Of a DNA stretch of 64,000 nt, positions 1 to 12,036 are shown in pieces. Origin of the DNA: Neodiprion pinetum (taxonomy: Eukaryota; Arthropoda; Insecta; Hymenoptera; Diprionidae); assembly GCF_021155775.2 (NCBI RefSeq), contig NC_060233.1, positions 39,091,077 through 39,155,076 of the forward strand. Reading direction: 5' to 3'. How positions within the stretch are numbered: the stretch's first letter is position 1; each line of letters begins with the position of its first letter. Both the position numbers and the translations under genes were made by a program. Below the pieces are notes generated by a model. That model was not told the origin of the DNA, ran no database searches, and saw only the letters and a program-made list of their open reading frames with translations.

Positions 1-3000
1 GAATATTAACTACATACTACGGCCCCCGGACAAATGTTCTTTGAAAAAAGACAAATGTTCACCAAGAAAATCGGTATTACGATCCGTCAATAGCCCGAGG
101 CCCTTATTTAATAACTTCTTGTAAATTAGAGGCTACTGAATATTAAACTTATACTCTGTCCTATTATTTATAGGCTAGCTCCTACGCGAGTGTAAATCAT
201 CCACGATGCTCTGCGCGTATAATGCATCGTAGAGGCTTGTGTAACGTGTGCGCAGTTAATACATATCAGACTGACATTCGGGATCAGATGAGAAGAAAAG
301 AATTTTCATTGGGGGCCGCGCCGGTAAAAGAATACTTGACGGATGCTTAAGGGTCGAAAGCTTTTCTTTTTGGATTTTGCGAAAAGTTGAAATTTTACGA
401 ATTCAGTATTGGGATCGGAATCTCTAATAAGGTTTCAAATAGTTGGAACCGAAGACCGGAGATATATGCATCCTTGTAGCTGTAATGTAAAATTATTTTT
501 GTCCCCAATAACAGAGGCGAACAAAGTTTGACGCACGCTCGAAACAATATTGGATGGCAAAATAGAACGGAAAACTGGGCGTAACTGGCGTTTCGGGCTG
601 TGTAAAAGAAGGTTGTTCGTGGCGTTGTTTGGAGGGCTGAAGTATAATGTAGTCTAATATAATGTAATGAATTGTAACGAGGGGTTCAAGGGAACGCCGC
701 ACCGCGAAAAGCAAAGCCCAAAAGGGAAAAGGGCAAGACGGAGCAAGGGCGGTAGTCAGCTCAGTTATTGGATTATCTCGCAGGCGTCCTTTCACCCTGC
801 TCCGCAGATCGAATCTCAACGAAAACCCTGCGAATTGCCAACATCCCTCTGGACCTTGTCCACCAATGACCCCAACTTTTGTATCTGTAGCTTCAACCAA
901 AAACTGCAGGGTCTAATAATAAGTGTAGAGACGGAAATGCAGCGCGTAAATGAGCTGCAATGGCGATCAACACTCGCACAGATGTTTGTGCGGGCTGAAC
1001 CGATCTTTGCACTTGTTAGATCTTTATTGAGTGCTTCGCCGTTCTTTCCAGTTTCAGGCAGTCTTGATCGTTAGTGGCAGGCTCTGCTAATCCTGTTTGT
1101 ACTCCCCGTAAATGACGGTCATTTATAAATCGCAAAAGATTTTACAAACTTCAAATTTCCCTAGATCTGATATTAATTTTCATTTTTCTACTACACGAAT
1201 TTCTGAAAACAATACATTCGACTGAACCTGGATTGCCGGAATCGGATTGTTAGTTGTTACGGTTTTAACTGCTCGTGCCGTAGAAGGTACTGTAAAATTG
1301 AAAGAAAAGCCGAGACATTTATATATGCGGTCAACTTCAAACTTTCGTAGAAAAGGTATTCCGGACCTTCGCAGGTATATTTGGACGGAAATGAAAACGT
1401 ACCGGCCATTTGAGAATGAGATGACAGCTTAGTAATACCAATTTTCCGAATTGTTACTGTTATTATCCGGTCGTTACGTTCCGAAACGGAGTAGGTATAG
1501 ATATCCCTGAATGGTATATCATCCTAATTTGAATGTGAAGGAATCGTGAATCCTTCAAGCATTTGGACGAACATACGGATGTCAGCGATGCTCTCGGACA
1601 ATGAATAAATTCTATACGACCTCGGATCCTGACTTACAGTTTTCAAACATGTACAACAGAACTTGTATTATTATATAATATACGTATATATGCTTGCGTG
1701 CGAGCTACAAACAACAAACTTTCCTCCGATCCAGGTGAAAGATATCAGCTTCGCACGGGGCATTGAGGGGTTTAATCCCGAAGGGTTCGATGTGTAAGGT
1801 AACGATATGGAAGTAAAGGAAAAGCAAGGTAGGTATATGGAAAGGAAAGGAGAGGAAAGTTACGGCGAAGCGAGCCGAGGCGAGGCGAGGCATCTTAAAG
1901 CACGCCGCCGACCATAAGTCATTTCACGAAGTGTCCCCAAAATCTTGAAACCTACGCGCGGCTGCCCGGGCGCAGGGGGTTAATATATTTTATCTATGGA
2001 CTGCGCACTGCGTGGCTTTGATATACCGCTGGTATTTGTGTGTCGCCGCCTCTCCTAAGCGGTTGATATATGAACTATGAATCGAAAAAGTACAACGGGA
2101 TTGTGTACGCGCACCTACGTGCGTCCAACCGTATAGAGGTACCCATGCTCTTTCGAAATTTCCAACTTTAAATCCTGTATCGCGTCTCGCGAGAATTTAA
2201 AAGGGTGCGCAGTATATCGCTCGAAGTCACGGTATACAACCGGAGACACGTTTCGTTCCTTTTTTTCTCTCGAAAACCCTGTTTTGTCCATTCGTTTTTA
2301 AAGATTCGTTCAAAAAACGATATATTATCGGAGGAAAAAAACTACACGCAAGAAAAAAGAAACGCGTCGCCGAGGTTTTGCATCGAAAGAAAGTTTCCGA
2401 AGACGGTATCGAATTGTATAAAATTTCGCGTCGAGCCCGGATTTTGTAAATATATTTTTCTCCCCCGTTCGCGCTGACTCCGCACACCCTAAAATCGGAA
2501 TTACCGTGGCAATGGGAACCCTCGAAAAAAATTGTCGACTATACCCGCAGTTGGATGCGCAATCAACGATATATACCAGAAAATAGAATTAAAAAATCAG
2601 AAGCGCGTAAGCGACTGAGTTTCCTTTGAGCTCGACTCTTCAAGTTTACGAGTTTAGTTGCTCCGCGGAGCATGTCCCAAGGCGGATCTGGTTGTTAAGG
2701 GTTGATTGGGTTACCGCTTCTCACTTAAGCCCAGTGATTGCCGCTTGTGACGACGCCTTGGTTCTCCCGATATCTTTCCCTCCCAAGCTACCCTCGATTC
2801 ATCCCTCGCCCCTCGCTGCATCTTCATTCTCGAATGCTCAAATATTTCTTCGCCCGTAGCCCGCTGTCATATATAAGCTGAAAAAACCGCGATCGTGAAT
2901 TTCTCCAAGTTTTAACGAAACTGTCGAATGCCAATGGATCAGCTGGCAAGACGTTGCGAAAAATGTCCAATCACGCAACCAGATCAATAAGCCCAACGAT

Positions 3001-3192
3001 TATATGTTACAAATGTTTCGTTCACTTCGGGGTAATTTTAATTTCACCCATACTCGTGACGTTATATAATACTTGTTGTACATACCTCGACGCGGTGTAT
3101 AATAATCTCCTTCGTGTAGAACGGTTCGGGCGTTTTTGCATGGTGTGTGATTTGCAATCAACTATGCAAACGACTGCAAGCTGTGCAGAAGA

Positions 3193-3258
3193 GAATGAAG
3201 AAAAGGAGAAGAAGGAAGGAAGGAAGGAACGAAGGAACGAAAGAAAGAACGAAAGAGA
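3193..3258. repeat. Imperfect GGAA/GAAC purine repeat
   Basis: Interrupted GAAG, GGAA and GAAC units make a purine-only stretch, a typical degraded microsatellite. Confidence 0.8.
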
Positions 3259-6200
3259 AAATTGTACCAAGAATATCTATAAAAAGCGGCGGAATTTTTT
3301 GCTCGTAAATGTTCACGTGAAATACACTAATAACACCTCAGAATGTTCCGCGTGCTCCGAAGAGAGGCCTCCACCTACTATTAAACACTATTAAACTTGA
3401 TATCTCGGAGGAATATTACGGATCGCGTACGTCGTGTTTTTGCACGTGGCATACCGTGCTTCGGGGCCATTGCTTCTGCAATTTTCAACCTCTAAACCTA
3501 CCCTTCAGGCAATCGCTGTTTCTACTAACGATAATTGTAGGGCCTGAGCTTGATTGGCTTATGGCTTTTATAGGAGTCAATTTCACATAGAACCACACTA
3601 ACTACTTGCGTTGCACTTTTACAGACTCATCATCCCGCAACTCCAACCTGTCATTGATTACGGCAAATAAACAAATCAGGAATACGGAAGGAACATTACG
3701 AGTTTCGCCGCAACTAAAACTGTATAGCATCCCATCAAAAAGTTTCCCGTAATATCGTAAGTATGAAAATACACCGTAGAGAAATTTTTAAATCGAAAAA
3801 TATAGTTCTAGGTAGAAAATGAAAATTAGTTTTCTAGCTGTTATCGGAAAGTCTAGTATCCGTTACTATTCTTTCTCATTACGATCACTGTTGCTATATT
3901 TTTCTTGTAACCGTTGCGCAAGTTTAATGCTTGTGCAACGATAAATTGACGTTAAAGTCTTGTTCAACTAAAAAAGTAGAGTAAACCTTAGAAACTGATT
4001 TTGCGTTGCAATAACCAAAAAAGGATCGGCAGTAGCGCAAAATGGTTACGCGTAACTCGTATTTCGTAATTCCAACAATATTCAAACAGTTTTTTTAACG
4101 ATACGTGTTTTATTGAGTTTTTCTAGTTACGGTAACAAATGAAATTTTTCTCAGTACAGCGTCTGACGCAAAGAAATTCTTCTACTTCACATCTCTCAAC
4201 GCGGATGACTAACTCACCGCAAAGATTGACACGCGTGCGAGAACGATCTATTCGAGATACGAAAGCAGAGCTCTCATTAAAAATCGTTTCCTATACTGGA
4301 TATACGTTTATTATTCCAGAGGCGGAGGCAAAGTTATGTTATAATTAATAAAATACAAAAAAAAAGGAGAGAATAAATCTTCTCACGGCTCGAAGACGCG
4401 GAGGATGCTAATCCCGAGGGAAGAGGACCCAGACGACGCGCAAACAAACCCTGACGCGGAGGCTGCAAGCGTGGTGACTAATCCTTTGTCCGTAAGGATC
4501 TTTTTGTCACGCAACGCAGCGGAGGACGCGGTGCAGTTTCTCTCTTAGAAAGGAGAAAACTTTTGAGTCATGCGTGACATCGGGAGGTTTGATCAGGCTG
4601 CGTTACGTCTGTAGCTTTTCTCAGGGCGAAGACTCCGTCGTTGCCCACTAAGAGTCGCGTCTCTGCTCCAATCCCGCATCCCTGGGAAGGATCCCGGGGG
4701 TCCAAAACTCCGAGGAGTTGGAGAATATCGTTCGCGTGTTATTCGAAACGGGGGCTTCCGCGGCCGAAGCAGCGGGCGATGAGGTCCGAGAGAGATGCTG
4801 CAGCGGTATCGAACCGTCGAAGAGGAACGCTGTCCGGATTCCCGCAGCCAGTAACCTGCGGACGTCGACGATAAATTATGAATCGAAGAGATATAATAAC
4901 TGCACCACCGGCAGCACCGCCGACGGACCGAGTTACGGTTTCACGTTAAATATAAAATACTGCGGGGCCCGCGTCACGTCGGTATTAAGAAGCTGTTTAA
5001 CATATTTTAATTGCCGCATTAAAATTCAAATGATCCGCGAGGCCGAGCATCTCATCGTCTCATCCTCGATGGCGTGGCGAAACCATCCTCTCGTACACGA
5101 ACGAAATTGGGAATATAAGGTATCAGATGGAACATGACACCGATGAGGCCGTTTATCGATGCGCGAGATTAACGACGCCTAGGCCACCCTTTCACGATCT
5201 AGCTTAGCCAGTAGGTACCCACCTATCGTTTATTTCTGGGGTGGGGCGGGACGATAGACGCGGTATTATATATTCAATAATTAAAATAATTAACGCCTGA
5301 TGGGCTTAGCGATGTTAGGTTAATCGAATCGATTTTAAAACGAACCTTCGAGAAGATCGAGTACGCCGATGGATGGACCGCAGGTTCGCGTTGCGACAGC
5401 TTGTAGGTAATTATTATATTTAAATTCGATTTTTACCTCAGCATGGATCAAACGAAACGCTGCCACTTGTGCGTGAGCTGACGCGCTGCTTAAAAACTTC
5501 GTGGCAAAATTCACAACCGACCGCTGTGAGGGTCGTATAAAATATGATTGCGTAAGTGACAAATGGGGCATAAATCTTCCCTGATTCATTATATATACTA
5601 CCATATACTCGGGTAGGAAATGTGCATGGCTTCGCTGTTCGGCAATTATAATACTTGCACAGATTCACGACTCAGCGAAATATCGATGAACACTGTAAAA
5701 CGAATGGCTAATCTACAGTTTTTAATCGAATTCATAGTTTACGTAACGTTCTTATAGAGTAACTATTTATGTTAAGCAGTGACACAAGGTATACAGCTTT
5801 CATAAAAGTCTGTTCTGGAAAACGGGGGAAACACTCCGAGAACTGTTCAGCATCCATTACTCTCAAGTTTAGAAATGGTTGTCTCATCATTTTCTGCACC
5901 AATTCACAGATTCAGAGTAGGTACCTGAAAAACGCTGTCGGATGATAAAACTAAAAAAGAATAATAATTTCGTAAGCGATAAATGAACGTCATTCAATAA
6001 TTACGTGCGAAAGTAGGGGCAAGAGATCAGTAGCATGTATGGAAGGGGGTGACTGCGGTATAACATGCATGTGCACCGGGTCGTTTCGAAGTCTGGGACT
6101 GACGGGAAGAGAATATCATATATTATCAGCTATAATATCGGAATAATAATAATAACAACAGCAATAATAATGAGAATATATTTTGCTTGATATTTACGGC

Positions 6201-7684
6201 TTCGGACTGTGGCGGCTTTTTCAGTGGGCCACGGGGTAACGAGGTCTCTTCGGCATCGGAGGAGGAGCACTTTTTTGGGAGCTCTCCGCAGGTGTATTGG
6301 TACGTACATCATACACCGTTTGTGCCGCAGCCAGCGCGGGTGGGTATGTATGGCGTGCATGGATAAGGAGAGGTGAGGATAGACCCCCATTAAGAGCCTT
6401 ATTAATATTTTAATTTTCCTTTAATACGCGTAAATCTAGGATCGGACAAGGCCACCTCGGAGCCTGTTTTATGGAGGCTCTTTTATAGATTTTCGGTGCC
6501 AGCTATAGTCATATATATATGCAGTCTTATTGGTGTACGATGCGTGTACGGACAAGATTTACGAAGAGCTTAACTCAACCTATCAGAGATCCGAAAAGAT
6601 GTTCAACCTCGGTAGTCGGTGAGCTGCGCGATGAGAAAATAGAATAAAAACAGTTCAATTATAATTAATACCCGTGCCGGACGGAACGTTGAAAAATATT
6701 AGCTTCTGACATCAGGTATCTTTGACAAATTTTATGTGTACGCAACAGATACCAGGCGGTGCATGGTTATCATTACTTTAGGAAATAGTCGATCTGTTGG
6801 ACTGTTGGTATACGTAATTCAGTGCTGTTTTCAATGTTTGAACTTGTTGCCGAGAATTTTCAGTCTCGCGAAGGTTACTTCCAGAAAACATTTATACTTT
6901 CGATAAAACAAGCCACAGACCACAAATTTGTTCGCAGTCGTATAAGTTTGACAAACAATCGAGTGTAACTAGGATAAATACAGTAACGCACGCGTATGAA
7001 AGTACAATAATTCGGCGTCGGTGAAACGGAGTTGAAATCTCGCCCGCACCTCGGCGATCGTCAACGGCCAAGAAACTATGAGCACGTAATATTTCATCTT
7101 GTCCTGGAGGAGGACGACGCACAATGGAACTACCGGCTCAATATTATAGACGTAGGGCCAGCATCGAGGGTACACAGAGCCGTGCCATCATCACAAATGC
7201 CTCTAATTATTATCAGTGGGCCGTGCCGGTATGCGTACGGACGCAACGGCGAAAGAAGAAGATCCGAGGAACGAAGTCTCGCGGTGGAGGAAAACGAGCT
7301 CCCTTTAACCGCGGCCGGGTGATGTATCGAAAGTTGGACATACGGCAGTGAATCAAATCTACCGATCATCCTTGGAAATAATGATCCTTCCCGTGCTCGC
7401 AGCACCTTGCATCTCCGTGTTACATTGTTGCGTCCTCTCGCTCGCTTCATCCCGGTACACCTCGACACACCCAATGGGCCAGCTACGAACCTGGAACTCT
7501 ACGCATGCGAGCAGGAGGACCTGCGGAGGTCGTCGGATAGCCTCGGTTGACCGAGGCTTCTCGCGAGTCCTGCACGGGTCGTCCTGCAGTAGGTACGAAG
7601 ACACAAAAAAGGCAAAAGGTTGGTCAGTAGAGCCGCGGATGAGATCTACCCGAGGCATTGTGTTCGCCGCTCGTCTCGCGCCGG

Positions 7685-7704
7685 TTGGGTTGGGTTGGGT
7701 TAGG
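7685..7704 (+). repeat. Short telomere-like array, (TTGGG)3 TTAGG
   Basis: Three TTGGG units followed by one TTAGG. TTAGG is the ancestral insect telomere unit and TTGGG-containing variants are reported in Hymenoptera. With only four units this may be chance. Confidence 0.5.
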
Positions 7705-8693
7705 TCAATTATTTATTCGCCGGCGACTGTGAATAATGAACGTTCGAAACATCCTTCAGCGCTTGCGCTTTTTTTTTCTTTTTATATTTTTGATCTTTTA
7801 TTTCTTTACTCTTCTCTCCCGCACGCGCACACGCATAGCGCGTAGAGTCGTGATGAAACGTGTGGGTGATACCGACCCGTCTGTGTGTATACAGGTGGAT
7901 GTATCTCTTACACTTCGTGTAACGCGTGAATGTGTACCCTTGTATGTACCAGGTTTCAACCAGGCACGAGCATTAAGTATTGGAGATTTGTTACTGATCA
8001 CCGAAAGTCTCACGGTGGATCCATCGATCGCCGTATGTGTATCGTCGTTGTCGGGCGAAAGCGTCACTGTAGCCCTTTCATATTTTGTTTGTCTTTCGGT
8101 TTCTTCTCACATTTTCAGTTTGTACGCAAGGCAAACACGATCTTTGGCTAATTCTTCTTCACCCAAAGATCACAACGTGGAGCGTACTCCAGTAATGTAT
8201 AGGTAATGTAGAGTACAATGAGCAATCGATTACATTTTCTCAGGACATCACTGGTTCTTGGAGGGTAAGAATTCGGCAGATCGTCTTTCTCTTTTTTCAA
8301 TCGGACATATTTTGATCACCGGAGAATGAACCCGCGGAGGAGCATTTCTTATCGTCGAGAAGTGATTTTGACACAATCTTCGGACTTCGGGTTGACGATA
8401 CCTCAACCCGAGACGTTAAAAATATTTTGAGTGACACGTCTTCCGTTCGTTTTATAATTGGTTCTGGTTGACCGGACACGCGGTCACCGCAGACCTGAGG
8501 CTGCAGCCGGAGGATCACGTGTCGTCGTTGGATGAACGGACAGATCTTATCTCGGCTCGTGATGATACAACGCAGATGAGATCGGGGAACGGTGAATAGA
8601 CGTATCAAACAAATTACAACGTTAAATCTATGGGAGGTCTCAGCCGCAGCAACCCCCGACGGACGTGCACGCATCGTACTCGATATTACTGCT

Positions 8694-8711
8694 GGGGTGG
8701 GGGGGGGGGGG
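8694..8711 (+). repeat. Poly-G tract
   Basis: GGGG, one T, then an uninterrupted run of 13 G; capable of G-quadruplex formation and prone to sequencing-length error. Confidence 0.8.
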
Positions 8712-11249
8712 TGAACTAGACGTGCGGCTGCACTTGTCACTGCCAATTTGGTGGTTCAGTTTAAACGCGGGACAATCGAGGGCGAACAATATCCTCCACT
8801 TTACACCGCACCTACCCCTGCGTGATTGTCAGACCTTGAGGAGGGCTCGAAACTCGGCAGGGAATTGATTGGAACCTTTTCACGTGGCGGTTAAAGTCTT
8901 TCTTGAAGCGTTTCTTTTTTTTTTTTGTTTACAAGAGGAGAGATACTACGGAAATCGATTGGCGGAAAAACATAATGCGTGCAGAATTTTTGCTAAGTGA
9001 ACGTTATACGTATGAGAAAAAGAACAAATCGAATTATTCATCAGATTCGACGGTATGAAATATTAACGTTCAAAGGACAATAATAATGACAGAGATTCCA
9101 ACAGACGAGAATGGTGTTCACGATCCGTAAGGAATCGATACCAGGAACTTTGCGGTCTATAACCCATCAATGTAAAAATGCGGTTTCTTTGAAAATAAAA
9201 GTTTGGACACCTCGGAGTTGAATGTTGAAAACGTTACCTATATCCGACCGATAGTCGAAAAGACGTTTGACAAATTCGAATCGATTAATCTTAGCCGTTG
9301 TAATGCGACGTGCGCTTATTAAAGGTTCTCGGATGTATACGCAGACATACACGCGTTATGCTACATCAGCTACATGGATATCCTGCAGGCAGGCTTCGTG
9401 GATCGGAATAAGAGGCCCCGGAGCTAGGACGCCCGGGCTAGGTGGCCCATCGACGATTGCGGCCGGGTGTTTGGGCAACGAATTACGAAAGGCCCGGGCG
9501 TCATGACCCCCAGCTGCGTTTCCTCTTGGTTACTTATTTTTTCACACACACCCCCTAGAGCGTTACCTCTTCATCTTGCCCCGTGCTGGCCTCGCGCATG
9601 GCCTCACTACCACTTCGGATACCGCTAGCAGGTTGCGCCTCGGCCACGATAATTACGTGATGGATACGCGTAAACGTATCGCTATTGCGTTTATTAACCG
9701 CACCGCCCGACTACCGGACAGCCATAAATTTTCACATCCATCTCCGCGCATCGTTCCGAAACCTGCAGTCGATGATCCGACGTTGTGATCTCCCATCGAC
9801 AACAGCCCGTGCGATAATGCGCAGAGACCACACGCGTGACGAGTCAATGAAGAAACGCACTAGGTGAGAAATCTGGTCAGGCTTGTGCAACGCGACTCTT
9901 CAGACCGCTCTCGGATCGACTGTTTACAGATTTTTCGGCATCTGGAGGGCAGGGAGTGAAAGACCGAGTTCGGTGCTCGGGCGGCAAGGGTTGCACCCTG
10001 CACAAGGTACGAGGGTTCTTCTCTCAGGGGAGATAATAGCACCATCGAGCAACATTTATCACTCCAATGAAGTGGGAGGCCCGCATTCTGGTCTCTTCTG
10101 AGGCTTGATAGAGAGGGCGGAGTTCTTTCTCCCAAACAACGTCAGCGGGAACAACAACAAGGACATCTATCTCTTCTTCGTGCCGGGTAGAACCGTTTTT
10201 TAAACGGACGCCGCTCATCCGCTGCCGCGAAGATTTTATACTTATCAGCACGGTGTCAACATCCTCTCGATCTCGTTGCGCATGGCGGCCGGTAATAACG
10301 ACTTACCGAATTTTAATTTCCTACATTCAGGCTTGCGAATCACTCCCTGCAGTTCCACATATATGCGAGTTGCATCTTCTATCGCTGAGAAATATTGCGT
10401 GTTAGCTTACTATTTGCAACGATGCGCTACTCGTGGATCAAATATTCGCGAATGTCCCAATGTCGCAAATCAAGGTCATCTATCACGATGTAGTAATTTA
10501 TGTCACGATGACCGCTTGCAGAAGACGCAGGGTGCGCGTCATAGAACTGCGAAAAGCAAGTGTCTCGATCACCTTGTCGGCTATACGGCTCGAGTCTCAG
10601 CGACGTCTGAAAGAAACTTAAGGACCGGAGAGATTCTTATTTCACCATAAATAATTTTAATGACGGGCCGCATTGGCAACTCAGGTATAACCCGTGGATT
10701 CGGTCGACCTCGTGCCGCTGGTCCTTCTTCTTCTTCTGCGATCGGTCGTCAACTCGGTTCCCGGCTTATCGCCGTCGCTTCCGTACCTACATTAAAAACG
10801 ATTTTCTTTCCTACCGTCCATACTCCTGGGCGTATTTACCCTCGTCACATATTTGCTGAAATTTTGTTGAACTCGCATTTTCCATGTCCGGTTGATATCG
10901 CGACGCGGGTGATTCGCGACGACGTATATCTACGTCTGTAAAATGATACCCATACCCGTGTATCAAAGATCGAGAAGCGGAGAAAACCGGGAGTTATCCT
11001 CGAGGGGTTCGATTGTTTGCAGAGCACGAGAGAACATTCGATAAGTATTCGAATCACCTACGAAACTAACTCCTTATTCGAGTCTCCCCGAAGGGGCTGG
11101 TAAAATCAGCAGCGAATAAACAATAGAAAGTGTGGCAGCGCCCGAGGGTATACATACCTACACGGCTATAGCCGGCTAAAAACAACGCTGCACGTATACA
11201 TGCGTAAATACAGAGCGCATCTAAAAACGAGCGAAAAAGGGAAATCGTG

Positions 11250-12030
11250 CGAAGAAAACGCTCCGCCCATCGGCCCCGCCCCGACACCAACGGCCACGCC
11301 CCCCTTCGCGGAGTAAAAAGTTTACTCCGTTCGAAAAATAAGTAGCGCCGAGTAAAATCGAGACGTAGCTCCACGGAGATCGGCGTCGACGATTCACTGC
11401 CTCTTTTATCGTCCGTATTCTCGGCTCGTCGTAGCCGCTGTTCGAAGTCGACCAACCCGACTGCAGCCGGGTTTACCTTCGGACGGAAAAGTATTGGCTC
11501 GTTGCGGAGGCTGCGTGCGGCGAAGCCGGCGCCAATCGCGATCAGGAATCGGAAAACTGGGCGGGGCCACAGCCGGCCAATCCGGTGCCGATGGGCGGGG
11601 CCTCGTTGTGACCGGGAGGCAATCGATACGCTCCTGGCCGCGATGCTCGAGGGGGCCTTCCGACGGAATCAGAGATTCGGCATCCCCGATTCAGGACTCT
11701 GAAAACCGAGCAACAAGATCGTCGGAGCGCCGCGCCGGGGCTTAACAGTGAAAACTTGTCTCTTCGGGGCTCCGGGGGCTTCGCCGACCTCGTGAAGCTT
11801 ATAACATCTCCTTCGGTCTAGCCGACTCCTAGTGCGCGCCGGATACTCGGGACCTCGCCTCGCCTCGGAGAGGATCTTTTGCCAACGTTTACGCGATCGC
11901 GGAGCGCCATTCGAACTCAACGAGTTCGGTGATCGTTAGTGCCGATCCGAAGTCCCGGTTGGGACCACAAGTTGGGCCAGTTTACAAGGGACGTGCTTCC
12001 GGCTTCCTGCCTGCAACAGGATTGACCGAC
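11250..12030 (+). promoter_or_regulatory. Awh: GC-rich presumptive promoter and 5' UTR of plus-strand Awh
   Basis: A CpG-dense block ends at the proposed ATG. It contains GC boxes GGGCGGGG at 11559-11566 and 11593-11600, the reverse form CCCCGCCC at 11274-11281, and a CCAAT at about 11532. No TATA box with clear spacing was seen, and the transcription start is not defined. The assignment depends on the proposed first exon being correct. Confidence 0.4.
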
Positions 12031-12036
12031 ATGAAG
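12031..12036 (+). CDS. Awh: Proposed first coding exon (Met-Lys) of plus-strand Awh
   Basis: ATGAAG is followed directly by a GTAATT donor at 12037. The LIM1 exon opens in phase 0 with Thr-Glu, and insect Awh begins Met-Lys-Thr-Glu, so a Met-Lys exon ending in phase 0 is expected. This is the only ATGAAR followed by GTA/GTG that I found on this strand between 1 and 23874. It sits just downstream of a GC-rich block. The 11.8 kb intron and lack of transcript support keep confidence moderate. Confidence 0.5.

Larger units (their letters stand above)
1..11249. other. 5' intergenic region, no supported gene
   Basis: Moderate-GC non-coding sequence upstream of the plus-strand Awh gene. Open frames up to about 165 residues occur, overlap one another on both strands, show no family resemblance and lack a coherent splice context. 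Only simple repeats stand out (GGAA-type near 3193-3258, TTGGG array at 7685-7704, G run at 8699-8711). It may contain distal enhancers, which I cannot recognise from sequence alone. Confidence 0.6.

Noticed and set aside
4718..5137. 139-codon plus-strand frame
   Set aside because: No recognisable domain and no exon context; consistent with chance in CpG-rich DNA.
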